Assembly (NCBI GenBank): GCA_025331125.1
Contig: JAOALB010000011.1
Location: 79,866 to 143,865 of the forward strand
Length of the DNA: 64,000 nt
From: Mycogone perniciosa
Lineage: Eukaryota > Ascomycota > Sordariomycetes > Hypocreales > Hypocreaceae
Reading direction: 5' to 3'
In this document: piece after piece, positions 31,939 through 42,963 of the stretch
How the letters are laid out: each line of letters begins with the position of its first letter
Numbering within the stretch: the stretch's first letter is position 1
Notes under the pieces: model-generated
Database searches by the model: none
What the model was told of the DNA's origin: nothing
The model's input: only the letters and a program-made list of their open reading frames with translations
Program-made: the position numbers and the translations under genes

Positions 31939-34078
31939 ATGCGCGCCCTCACGCGAGCAGCGCTCTTCGCTGCCTCCCTGGGCGTCGCCTCAGCGGCCAC
32001 CGTCAACTACGACTTCAACATCACATGGGTCATCGCCAACCCAGATGGAGCGTTCCCGCGTCCTGTCATTGGCATCAACAACCAATGGCCCATCCCACGG
32101 ATCGAGGCTGATATTGGAGACCGAATCATTGTCAATGTCCACAACCAGCTTGGCAACCAATCCACGTCGCTGCATTTCCATGGCCTCTACATGAACGGCT
32201 CGTCGCACATGGATGGTCCTGTCGGAGTGACTCAGTGTGCTATTCCACCCGGCGCATCCTTCAAGTATAACTTCACTGTAAGTCATCATTCTGGCTGTCC
32301 TACGAGCGAAAAATCAAGTGCTGAATGAAGAGCGCAGATTAACCAGCCTGGAACATACTGGTATCATTCCCACAACAATGCCCAGTATCCTGATGGTCTC
32401 CGTGGTCCTCTCATCATCAATGACCCAAATTATCCGTACAAGAAGGAAGTGGACCATGAACTTGTTCTCACTCTCTCCGACTGGTATCACGACCAGATGG
32501 CGAACATGCTGCCAACCTTCCTGAGCAAGGGAAACCCCACTGGCGCTGAACCAGTTCCCCAGGCGGCCCTCATGAACGAGACCCAGAACTACACCATGTC
32601 TGTGGAGCCGAACAAGACCTACTTGTTCCGAGTCATCAACATGGGCGCCTTTGCTGGCCAGTACTTCTGGATTGAGGGACACACCATGCGTATTGTTGAG
32701 GTCGATGGTATCTACACTCAGCCTGCGGAAGCCAACATGGTTTACATCTCCGCCGCGCAGCGTGTCAGCTTTCTGCTCACCACCAAGAATGATACTTCCG
32801 CCAACTTCCCCGTCGTTGCAAGCATGGACACGGTAAGCATATTCCCCAATGTTAACCACGCAAAGACATACAGTGCTAACTCTTTTCTGTGTAGACCCTC
32901 TTCGACGTCCTCCCGGACACTCTGAACTACAACGTCACGGGCTGGTTGCAGTATGACTCCAAGGCTCAGCTACCAGACGCTGCTTTTGTTGACGAGCTGA
33001 ACCCCTTTGACGATATGGACCTTGTCCCCTACGATCAGGAGCCGCTCCTCCCCGAGCCCGACCAAATTGTCGAACTTGACGTCGTCATGGACAACCTCGG
33101 CGACGGCAAGAACTACGCCTTCTTCAACAACATCACCTACGTCGGCCCCAAGGTTCCCTCCCTGTACTCCGCCCTGTCTGCTGGCGACCTGGCCGAGAAC
33201 CCTAGTGTGTACGGCACGTTCACCCATCCGTTTGTTCTGAAGAAGGACCAGATTGTTCAGATTGTCGTCAACAACCTCGATAGTGGCCGACATCCGTTCC
33301 ATCTCCACGGGCACAACTTCCAGGCGATCTACCGCTCTGACGAGGAAGCTGGAACGTTTGAGGACCAGAATCTCACTGAGAGTGACTTCAAGAAGGTTCC
33401 CATGCGACGTGATACTCTCGTCATTTTTCCTAATGGTAACATGGTCCTGCGCTTCAAGGCCAACAACCCTGGTATGTGCCTCCTGGTTTCCTTTCCGCTT
33501 GTTTCTTATTCCCCTCCGTTGCACTCACTGAGATGCTGATACTGTGACCATAGGTGTTTGGCTGTTCCACTGCCACATCGAATGGCACGTCGCCTCTGGC
33601 CTGATCTCCACTTTCGTCGAGGCGCCCCTTGAAATCCAGAAGCAGTTCACCATCCCTGATGACCATCTCGCCGTCTGCGGCCTGGACGGCATGCCCACCA
33701 AGGGTAATGCTGCTGGTAACACCGTCAACTTCCTCGACTTGACTGGCGAGAACACGGCTCCAGACCCGCTGCCCGAAGGGTAAGTTCCAATTCCCTCTAC
33801 CCCAAACAAGACCATCCATTTTGAATCATCTGCTTATATCGTTTGACAGTTTCACCACCCGTGGTATCGTCGCTCTCGTCTTCAGCTGCATCTCCGGTAT
33901 TCTCGGTGTTGCTGTCGTCGCATGGTACGGCTTCTCAACCCCCGTTAACTTCATCCCCGGCGAGGTCGCAGGCATTGTTGCCGAAAACTCGGATTCCGCA
34001 GAGCATGCTACTCCCGCCGCCGCGGGCGAGACCAATACTGCCACCGCGACTGGTGCCCAAGTCGGTCCAAGGAGCTGA
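31939..34078 (+). CDS. FET3: Multicopper ferroxidase Fet3
   Basis: Exons 31939-32277, 32338-32832, 32895-33471, 33554-33779 and 33850-34078 encode 621 residues. A signal peptide ([18 protein letters not shown]) is followed by three cupredoxin domains. Copper ligands are visible in all four conserved motifs: [36 protein letters not shown] and [15 protein letters not shown] (type 1 Cys and flanking His). Several N-glycosylation sequons are present. A single membrane helix ([20 protein letters not shown]) near the C-terminus anchors the enzyme at the plasma membrane with the oxidase outside. It oxidises ferrous to ferric iron, using oxygen, for delivery to Ftr1 encoded next door. It is a Fet3-type rather than a laccase, given the anchor and the FTR1 linkage. 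Confidence 0.96.
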
Positions 34079-34797
34079 AGAGTCCCAACGTGGCTGATGT
34101 GAAAAAAGGAGGAAGGAAGAAGGATTGCAGGTGAAATGATAGAATAATCCACCTCATGTCGCATATAATAATATCCACACACGCGCACACACAAAAAAAA
34201 AACTTATGAGATACCCCCTAACCTTGGTTCAAGAATCTTTGCTTCCCCTGTTTGTTGTGATTGCTGTGGTTGTTGCTAGTAGTAGCACTCTCTCTGTTCG
34301 CGATCCAGCGAAAGAGTCGATATTAAGATGACATGACCAGGAAAAGAAAGAATATTTATACAACGAAGGCGTTATAAAAGAATATTTTAAACCCCGAAAT
34401 AAAAAAAAGACAAAGAGCGTGTATATGTGTGAGAACCAAGTCGCTAACAGGATTTCCCTTGAGAGATTTGCACCCATGGATTTACCTCCATCCCGAATCA
34501 CCGGTCCATATGGATGAGCGACCCATAGATTTCCACGACCTTTCCACCCCTTTTTTGCGCCAAGCCATGCAGATTAAGAGTGGCATTTGTGGGAAGAAAA
34601 AAGCCACCAGGCAAGCGTTGCGCGTCTCATGACGCACGCTCTTGAATTCGAGTCGTCTTCTTTAGCCCGGCACGAGGGTGGTCGTGCCGTACAAAAAAGT
34701 GTCTCGCCAAAGAATGAATCTTGCCCCCTCCCCAATCATCCATGATCCAAAGTTCCACCCACCATCCGCCCGATTCCACCGACCAACCCGGGTCAAA
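34079..34797. other. Convergent 3' intergenic region
   Basis: Lies between the FET3 and PIS1 stops; A-rich with no coding signature. Confidence 0.5.
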
Positions 34798-35896
34798 TTA
34801 TGCCTGCTTCTGGGCAACCTTCTTGGGGAGGCCCTTTGCCTTGCGTGTCTTGATGTCAACCTCAGCCAACCACTTGCTTGCCTTGACAAGTTGAACAACA
34901 TTGATGGCTTGCTTGGCGAACATGATAGGGAAACTGATGCCAGTAATGACCCAGGGCCAGAACGAGTCCATCTTGTTGGCTCGAGCGATCTCAAGCGCCG
35001 CGGCACTGAACGGATCGGGGAACATCTGCCGGAGGAGCGAGGTGTTGACCGGAACACCTGGCTGGACAAAGCCACCACTGGACTCCTCAACGCTCTTGAT
35101 GAGGTGAGGCGAGAGCAACGGCGAGGAAAAGGATAAGAGATAGAGGGCGATGAAGAAGACCTCATTGAAGAGACAGAAAACAAACAAGACAATCTATTTA
35201 GTTGTATACAAATGTCAGTCGTTAGGCTCACATGCGCGGCGCGAGGTTGGCTTCACGAACCTTGTTGGTGTAGTACAAGTTCAGCAGCCAGCTCTGGCTC
35301 TTGTCAATGTTCTTGTGGCTCGAATCGGTGCCACCAACGACAAGAGTGGCATACATATGCATGTAGTGGCTCGAAAAGTCGAGCGCGATCAGGCCCTGGA
35401 AGACGATAGCCCATCGGGGGAAGGCTGACGACAAGAAGACCAGCAAGCACGACGTGGTGCAGCGGTCCGTGACCATGTCGAGCACAGCGCCGAAGCGAGT
35501 AGACTGGTCGAAGGCCCTAGCGGCATATCCATCGAGAGCGTCGAGCAGACAAGAGATGCTATACAGCAAGGAGCACGTGCGAGGGTGCAGAGGCATGTAA
35601 TAGAGAGAGGCGATGGCGAGGATAATGCGGCAGTAACCTATTGCCCGTCAAGCAGGACAGCTGTTAGAAACAGTATCTTCCCCCGAAAAGCATCCCGCTG
35701 CTGCAACGGTGGCGTACCAACCGATAATGTTGGGCCAGAAGAGGAATATGTTCTCCTCGACGGCTGAGTCCGGAGCTTCCGGCGCATGGTGAGCGGCGCC
35801 GTTGCCGTTCAGCACAGCGGGTGTGCGATCTTCATCTGAGGAACTCTGCGCATCGCGCGCCTTGTCGCCTTTCCTCCGATTCTGGCGTGCGGGCAT
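34798..35896 (-). CDS. PIS1: CDP-diacylglycerol-inositol 3-phosphatidyltransferase (PI synthase)
   Basis: Exons 35896-35722, 35637-35261 and 35193-34798 encode 315 residues. The CDP-alcohol phosphatidyltransferase signature DG-x2-AR-x8-G-x3-D-x3-D is complete (LDGYAARAFDQSTRFGAVLD, then MVTD) and sits in the cytosolic loop after the second helix. Several membrane helices follow (SCLLVFLSSAFPRWAIVFQG, IVLFVFCLFNEVFFIALYLL). The N-terminal 45 residues are polar and low complexity. The enzyme makes phosphatidylinositol from CDP-diacylglycerol and myo-inositol in the endoplasmic reticulum, supplying inositol lipids and complex sphingolipid synthesis. C-terminal Lys-rich residues (KKVAQKQA) resemble an ER-retrieval tail. 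Confidence 0.95.
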
Positions 35897-36935
35897 GGCT
35901 GTCCAGTGATGGCTATTTGTTGGAGATTGCGCAGTTCGTGAGGAAGAGCTGCCGCCGCTCGCGTGACGACGACTGGCGATGCGATTCTAGAAGACGACCC
36001 TTCGTGACAGGGTTTCCAGATCGACAGGGACACGGTTCGCGGGGAGGACTCGACCGGCGATACCAGCGACGATACGGAGTAGAGGCAGCAAAGAAACGGC
36101 GCGAGTAGATAAGAAGGAAGAGGATTCGTAAGAGGGGGGGTCAAAGTCGGGCGAAGGAGCGGATGAGAATGGAAGCCGTAAATACTGATAAGGAGGAGTT
36201 GTGTGGAAGAAAGTTACATAGTGGTGGTGGACGATATCAGTGGTGGCCTGTCATATAACCTCAGAGAATACCTAGCTAATACTCGTAATACGTGGATATC
36301 TGCTAAATTACGTAGTGTACCCGCCAAGGTCGGTTAGCTGGGCTGTACAAATTCAGCTCCAGTGCAGAGCCTTGGACAGGCGCTCATATCTTTTTTATTG
36401 CAAGTAGTAGTATTGAAGATTGGCATTAGGTTTGATGACTTCTCCACCCACAAAAGTACAGACTCGTGGTGCATAAAAAGGGATAAAAAGGGGGGGAAAT
36501 AGTGATGGTCGGAGTGACGGCATGCAGCCAAGAGCATCTTTGATGACAACACAAGCCTCCTCATATCAATCATGCGAGTCCTAATTACGAGCACTCATGT
36601 AAGTATGGAGTACAAAGTATTGATCCGCTATTCAAATACGGACCCAATCTCCATGTCACGTTTCATCACAGACCGGTCTGATTGTTGAAGAAATCATTAT
36701 TTTCGTGGCCGCTGTGTCAATGACAACTGTCAACCTCATGCGGAGCACCATGAACACCTTAGATGCTGTGCAACAATACCAAGACGCTGTCAGCGATATG
36801 ACATGTCACGAGACATGCAGGTGATGTATGTTGTCAGCCTCGTGACCTCTTGCAAAACTTCCAAGAACTGCACAGTTCCTTGCCAGCCAACCCTTCCATG
36901 CCAAGCCTGGGCCCTGCGAAGGCACCAGGCAACTG
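35897..36935. other. PIS1 promoter and gene-poor region
   Basis: Upstream of PIS1. One TACGGAGTA word lies near 36075. From about 36200 the sequence becomes A+T-rich with no gene recognised; 36800-36930 may be the eroded 3' end of an HNH-gene paralogue. Confidence 0.4.
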
Positions 36936-36936
36936 A

Positions 36937-37129
36937 GGGACAAAAAGGAGGGACCGTAAAAGACAGATACCCTAATAATAATAGGTAGTTAACTGATAGA
37001 GTATTATGTATGAGGGTTTGCTGTGATATTATAGCATTGTACTTCGTAAACAACCACTGGATAAGATTCACCCATCGTATGAGAATCACCTATAGCAATG
37101 AGAGTATTTTATGGTAATTCGAGCTATCC
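36937..37129 (+). repeat. Direct repeat flanking the HNH gene, left copy
   Basis: About 190 bases align with 38583-38749 in the same orientation, with shared landmarks accgtaaa, gatagagt, ggataa, cacccat, caatgagag and ggtaat. The beginning of the repeat corresponds to the last codons of the HNH gene in the right copy, so this is probably the 3' end of a lost second copy. Confidence 0.6.
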
Positions 37130-37292
37130 ATGGTGATGAAAGTACTGTGTCCCTTTTCATTGTCGCCCATTCGAGGTTGATGTGATTCCCTAGAAAGGAA
37201 ATTAGTGGGTCATTTGTAACCTATCGTACCAAGTTGACTTCCTCTTATTACTCCCATACTATACTCCGTACTTCGTACCAATAGATCGCACA

Positions 37293-38637
37293 ATGCATCT
37301 GCGGCCGCTTCGACATCCTCAAAGAATAGCGCCTGAATGTGTGGCGCCGTATATCCGTTTTCTACACCCAGGTTATTTTACAGGCGAGAATGTTCTGTTC
37401 GCCTTGCCGCCGTTAGATGTTGCGACTGACGAGGATGAGACTGACGCACGCGATGCGACGAGTTCATTATATATGGAGTCCATCACGCAACTGTCCTTGT
37501 GGCCTGCCAGATTATAGCTGGGAATGCGTTTGACACGGCATACCTCATCTATGATCGTGACGGACAAGAGCGTGTTCAAATAGCGCGGGAGGGTCGAGAT
37601 GTTAACAGAATGTGCTAGATGGCTCTGATACAGTGTATCATATTACGCCAAATTTCCAGGAATGGCGCTTCCCTCACGGAGCTTTACCTGAGCCATGGGC
37701 CTCGCTTCCTAACCCAATAGCAAACCCTTCTTCGGCTGAAGCCGAAGCAACAATATCGCCAGCCGGTTCGCGATGCATGATCACAGCAGATGGCCCTTCG
37801 GGCGTCGATTCTGCTCATGTTATCCCCCAAAGCAAGGTCACATCCGACTGGTTCAACAATAATATGATGGAAAGGTACTCCGAAAGCAATAATGCGCTGG
37901 CTGCTATCAATCAGCTCAGTAATAGTTGCCGTCTACGAGCCGACCTCCACAGAGACTTTGATGCTCGCGCCTTTACTTTTGTGCCTAAACCAACCTCATC
38001 TAGAGAGAAATGCCATTCTCTTGCCGTGCACTTGTTATATATCCGTGCAGATCTTAGGGGCCCAGTGACTCAATTCCATAACCAATTAGTTCATGACTCA
38101 GATATACCACCAGAGTGTATGTTCGCTAGATTTGCATATACCGTGTTTAGACTCCTCAAGAACTTTGTCTTGACTGGATCTCAGCGACAATTGACTGTGG
38201 TAGAACGTGGGAAAATGGACTCGATTACAAAAACTTATCAAATGGATTGTAGTCAGAGGGACCGGAGGTATAGGGGTGGCGGATCGCGGAGCTCCAGCCC
38301 GCGGAAAAGAGTACGAGGTTCGGCGAACTCACAACAGGCTATTGATAACAATGAACCTTTGCAAGGATTTTGGCATGAGTTTTTGGAAGAAGAACAAGCA
38401 CGTAAGACGCTCACGCGGAGCTGGGTGTTCTCCGACGATATTGCAGATGGGTCTGAAGACGATCAACCCAAGGAAAAGAAGCGATGGGTGAGTGTGGGGG
38501 AACAACAGCAAACTCCATCCATCACGAGTGCATCCAAGACTTTATTTAAGGAGGACATAACTACAGGTGAGCAGAGACAAGCGGGGAACAAAAAAAGCGA
38601 GACCGTAAAGGAGATAAATATGCTGTTAGGTGGTTAG
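37293..38637 (+). pseudogene. HNH-nuclease-domain fungal protein, frameshifted
   Basis: Three consecutive frames together encode one family-like protein. 37293 to about 37514 opens MHLRPLRHPQRIAPECVAPY. A middle piece (IAGNAFDTAYLIYDRDGQER, GRDVNR) follows in another frame. From about 37614 to 38637 comes LDGSDTVYHITPNFQEWRFP and an HNH_2-type domain (RCMITADGPSGVDSAHVIPQ ... NSCRLRADLHRDFDARAFTF). The shifts look like a lost A near 37512 and an extra TG at 37613-37614. HNH_2 domains are metal-dependent nuclease folds, but many fungal members are uncharacterised. The C-terminal half is a basic, low-complexity tail. Introns at these points cannot be fully excluded, although no good donor/acceptor pairs were seen. 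The gene is enclosed by direct repeats. Confidence 0.6.
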
Positions 38638-38749
38638 TTGATAGAGTGTTATAGGCTTTTACTATCGTATTATACTAGCATTATATACACCAACTGGATA
38701 AAATCCACCCATAGTAATGAGAGCAATCTGTGGTAATCAGAGTTAGCCA
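38583..38749 (+). repeat. Direct repeat flanking the HNH gene, right copy
   Basis: Counterpart of 36937-37129. It overlaps the last 18 codons of the HNH gene and its 3' flank. Confidence 0.6.
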
Positions 38750-40260
38750 CTTGGATAAGCGCCCTCTTCTCATCTCGATCTTGGAACGGATAGGGCAGCA
38801 GTAGGACCCTTCTGCAATCTGGGGCTAATCATTAATCATGGCTAGTCACCGGTCGGGTTGACAATACGAAAGGCACAGCCTAAATCCTACTCAGCATGCC
38901 AACCTGCGGCGTCTAGGTTTAATGCTCACTCTTGGAGATTCGGGAGGCAGGGAATTCGGGCGGAATGCAGACCCCGGCGTCCAGAGCCTATCATCGCCGA
39001 TTATTCTCTGTTTACTTTAGCTGGCGTGTTCCAACGTTATTGTTAGTTAGCCTGCACAACTAACTAGTGAAGTTTGGTGTGTAGAATTTTTCCGCAGAAT
39101 GCTACCGTTACCTATCACAAAAAAGTCATGTTACACGAAGTAAAAATATGAAGATGCCAGCACTAGCTATCTGTCCCACAGGAGCCTACGAGTAGAGCCC
39201 ATCTTTAGCTCTCATGCCCATGTTAGTGGTACCTGTAATACTACGAGTAGTACGGAGTACTCCGTAGGATTATCTGAGTAGTTGGGTGGACCCTCTCCAT
39301 GCTGTGTGATATTAATACTACATCCAACATCAAATCATGGAGACAATGCAGGGCAAGGGCTTGCGTGAGGGGGGAACCCAGAAAACATTAAAAACAGAAA
39401 GAAAAAAACCAGCTGCAAGATAAAAGGCTGTTGTTGGCTGAAGACGGGACGGGGATGGCACACTCCTCGACTCCATAGAGGATTTCAACACTACGCTACT
39501 ACGAAGTACCTGACCATATTACAGATAGGCACTTCGTACTCCGTATCGTTGGTGGTGTGATGCGCCACTGGCCAATCCTCGGATGTCGAAATCACCCGTT
39601 GGGTTAGGTAGGTGCAGAATTAGCACGTATGTGTCTCACTCAAACTGAGGTATGTACTCCGTACTCCGTATGCTTTGGCCTTTTGTTCTGCTGGATTAAT
39701 ATGACCCGTCACCGCCATGGCCCTTTGCTATACGTAGTACGAAGTAGTAGTACCAAGTAATCCCACATTCCATTGCTAGCTGGGCTTTCAACCTCTTATA
39801 CGGAGCATATAAGGTACATATTACCTAGTACTATCATTGTAGTACATTAGTAGTATGTACCTTCAGCAGCAGCAAGCCACCATGTTAGCCTTGACCATTC
39901 AGAGGTGACCCCGCTGATAGTTGGAGGGACTCCCTCCCCCTCCTTTAGTCCTTTAGGGCCTCCATTTACCCCAACCAGAACCCGGCCCAGCAGACGAGGG
40001 GCAGCTTGCTGTTGCTGCCACTTGCTGCTGCTCTGCTCCAGATCCAGACTACTATCTAGGTACTTAGTCGCAATAGTTGGTAAGCTGGGTGACAAAGTAC
40101 CTCCATGGTTGACACAAGCTAGAGGAGCTTGCGCGACTCCAGGCCACAAAAAATCTTTTTGCCGCCAACACGCACCAGCACAGACATGCATCATGACGAG
40201 GCGTCAATCTGATGCTGGGCCATGCTAGTTCACATTGAGATTGCGTTGGCATTTTGACCC
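38750..40260. other. Gene-poor, repeat-rich stretch
   Basis: No coding signature. It contains several TACGGAGTAC-type words (39251-39266, 39537-39545, 39654-39670) and related tacgaagtac/tacgtagtac strings. Confidence 0.5.
39251..39266. repeat. 16-bp perfect palindrome TACGGAGTACTCCGTA
   Basis: Two TACGGAGTAC units fused head to head around GTAC. This is the fullest version of the word dispersed through the window's intergenic regions. Confidence 0.8.
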
Positions 40261-41065
40261 CTTCTTTCATTTATTCATCTGATCCATTCAAACGCGCTCC
40301 TTCACTCGGCGTCGATCAAGGGCTCCAAAAGACTCCTCGTCGTCTTACGTCCTCCTCTCTCAGCTCAGTCTCTCCCCCTTGGGCCCTGAACGACGACCCC
40401 TGGTCCCGGCCATACCCTGGCTACTCTACTCCGTACTCTACTCTGCTCTACGAGTACTCGTACTTTGCAGACAATCCTCGTTCCTGTTCGAGACTGTGGT
40501 CTGCTCCTAGAACAGCGGCCGAATAAGGACGGGTCGGAACAGAACAAGCAAGGGAGCACCAGGGCGTTTCTTTTCACCGACCTGGACTTGACAGACACGG
40601 TATTTTGGCGCCGGTGGTTTTGCTTGTGTTTGTGAGTTGTGACAGCTCTCGTGGCTCTTCGACTCTCGACTCGCCAGCTCCCCCTGTCTTCGGGCTTTGG
40701 CTTAAGATCTCGCCCGCCTGAGCACCCGGCTCCTGTTGTTGGCTGAGCGTCCGCCTGCAGCCTGCCTGCATCTCTATCTCACTGCCGTCAAGCCGTGCAG
40801 CTCTCACCCTCTCAGCCCTGATTGTTCTCTCGGTAGTCGCTCCTGTGTCTAGCTACCCCCGCGGGTCTCGCTGCTAGCGGATTCATTTCTCTGTCCTCGA
40901 GTTCTCGACTCTTTTCTAGCACCTACCTCAGCCATTGACGGCAAGAAATTGAGGGCTATAACTTTCAGTTAAATCTTCTTGGACGGCCATTTGATGCGCC
41001 TGGCTTTGCTTGCCCTTGACACTTGTCCAGATAATTGAATCCCAAGATCGGCGACTAACGCAGTC
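40261..41065 (+). promoter_or_regulatory. pyr4 promoter and leader
   Basis: CT-rich sequence immediately upstream of the intronless pyr4 gene, including ctctactccgtact near 40430. Probably contains the transcription start and a long 5' UTR. Confidence 0.45.
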
Positions 41066-42175
41066 ATGGCGCCGCATCCGACTCTCAAGGCGACATTCGC
41101 CTCTAGAGCCGAAACCGCAACCCACCCTCTAACCTCCTATTTGTTCAAGCTCATGGATCTCAAGGCTTCCAATCTATGCCTAAGCGCCGATGTGTCAACC
41201 GCCCGGGAGCTTCTGTATCTTGCTGATAAGATCGGCCCTTCCATTGTCGTGTTCAAGACACACTATGATATGGTTTCTGGATGGGATTTCCACCCAGAGA
41301 CCGGTACCGGAGCTAAGCTGGCTTCCCTGGCTCGAAGGCATGGCTTTCTCATCTTTGAGGATCGCAAGTTTGGTGACATTGGCCACACGGTCGAGCTGCA
41401 GTATACCAGCGGCTCGGCCCGCATCATCGACTGGGCTCACATTGTCAACGTCAACATGGTCCCAGGAAAGGCATCTGTGACATCGCTAGCCAATGCCGCC
41501 GCGAGGTGGTTGGAGCGATATCCTTGCGAGGTGAAGACATCTGTCACTGTCGGAACCCCCACCACTGACCACTTCGACTATGATGATGAAGAAGATCAAA
41601 AAGATGGTATCAATGGTGACAAGCCCATATATGCTGGGCGAACAGGCGACGGGCGCAAAGGAAGCATCGTCTCCATCACTACCGTCACCCAGCAGTACGA
41701 ATCCCTCACGTCTCCACGGCTCTCCAAGACAATAGCTGAGGGGGATGAGGCTATTTTTGCCGGAATCGAAGAGGCGCCGCTGAACCGAGGTCTTCTCATT
41801 CTTGCCCAGATGTCCAGTCAGGGCAATTTCATGAATAAGGAATACACCCAGGCTTGCGTGGAGGCCGCAAGAGAGCACAAAGACTTTGTCATGGGCTTTG
41901 TCTCTCAAGAGACTCTGAATACGGAGCCAGATGATGCTTTCATCCATATGACGCCAGGCTGCCAGCTACCCCCCGAAGATGAAGAACAGACCAATGGAAC
42001 TGTTAGAGGAGACGGCCAGGGACAGCAGTATAATACGCCATCAAAAATCATTGGAATCTGTGGCACAGATATTGCCATTGTGGGAAGAGGTATCTTGAAG
42101 GCGGGAGATCCCGTGGAAGAGGCGGAAAGATATCGGTCCGCCGCATGGAAGGCGTATACGGAGAGGCTTCGATAA
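41066..42175 (+). CDS. pyr4: Orotidine-5'-phosphate decarboxylase
   Basis: A single uninterrupted frame of 369 residues. The active-site motif [20 protein letters not shown] (Asp/Lys/Asp catalytic network) is intact. Phosphate-binding segments lie near the end ([20 protein letters not shown]). Between residues about 150 and 290 there is an insertion ([20 protein letters not shown] ... [14 protein letters not shown]) typical of Sordariomycete pyr4 and absent from Aspergillus pyrG and yeast URA3. The enzyme converts OMP to UMP, the last step of de novo pyrimidine synthesis, in the cytosol. Intron absence and the insertion make this gene the best taxonomic marker in the window. Confidence 0.97.
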   Translation: MAPHPTLKATFASRAETATHPLTSYLFKLMDLKASNLCLSADVSTARELLYLADKIGPSIVVFKTHYDMVSGWDFHPETGTGAKLASLARRHGFLIFEDRKFGDIGHTVELQYTSGSARIIDWAHIVNVNMVPGKASVTSLANAAARWLERYPCEVKTSVTVGTPTTDHFDYDDEEDQKDGINGDKPIYAGRTGDGRKGSIVSITTVTQQYESLTSPRLSKTIAEGDEAIFAGIEEAPLNRGLLILAQMSSQGNFMNKEYTQACVEAAREHKDFVMGFVSQETLNTEPDDAFIHMTPGCQLPPEDEEQTNGTVRGDGQGQQYNTPSKIIGICGTDIAIVGRGILKAGDPVEEAERYRSAAWKAYTERLR

Positions 42176-42963
42176 AGGGGCAGGGTTGCTGGTTTGATTG
42201 ATGCAGCATTATGGCTGAAAGTCTGGGTGAATATTGGTTTCCAAGTCTGGTTGTGATGTTACTAGGCTACATTGGTGTTACATGGGATTGAGTAGGCGGT
42301 GAGAGAGTATTTAGTGGCTTCATGACTGCGTTTATGACGGATCTGGGACTTGGCAGCACAAAGTGAGGGGCCTTCAGGATTGGGATTGATGAATTGCCAT
42401 GTTCTTGAGACAGCGAAGGGGAAATTTCTATTATTAGACGGAACACGGGTCGTTTTTATTAGGTTTGTCGCTTGCTGAGTAATGTTCCATAGACTCTCGG
42501 CCAAATCCTACAGACTACCTACTCGTAACATTGCAGACACGTGCTGCATGTCGTGAAGACTCCAGCGAGTCAGTCCAATACGAGCCGCAGCTTTGACCGA
42601 ATTTAACTGCGTTGTCAAAACCGCCAGGAACACTCGACAAGTTCAGCTGAATTTACTAGTCAGTCAGTACGAAGGCCGTGCATAAATCGGGCGTGGGAGA
42701 CCCCACATCGTAGGGCTACTGGTTTTTAAACTTAAATGGCTAAAGTACGAGAGGCAGTCGTTGTGGTGTAGTGATGTCTTACCGTACTCCGTACTCCGTA
42801 CGAGATATGGGGTAGTGGCGGCACTATCTTGATCCTTCACGCCTTCTACATGTTTCGTCCCTGCCTTTAATACTCGCCTCTTCGCCATACCTGGGGAAGA
42901 ACTGAAGGGAAAAGGAAAAAGGAAAAAGGGGAAAAAGGACTTAGACAACACTCGTAAGTAAAT
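42176..42963. other. Intergenic: pyr4 3' flank and promoter of the Zn2Cys6 gene
   Basis: No gene recognised. It holds tandem TACTCCGTAC units (42784-42801) and a purine-rich leader before the ATG at 42964. Confidence 0.5.
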
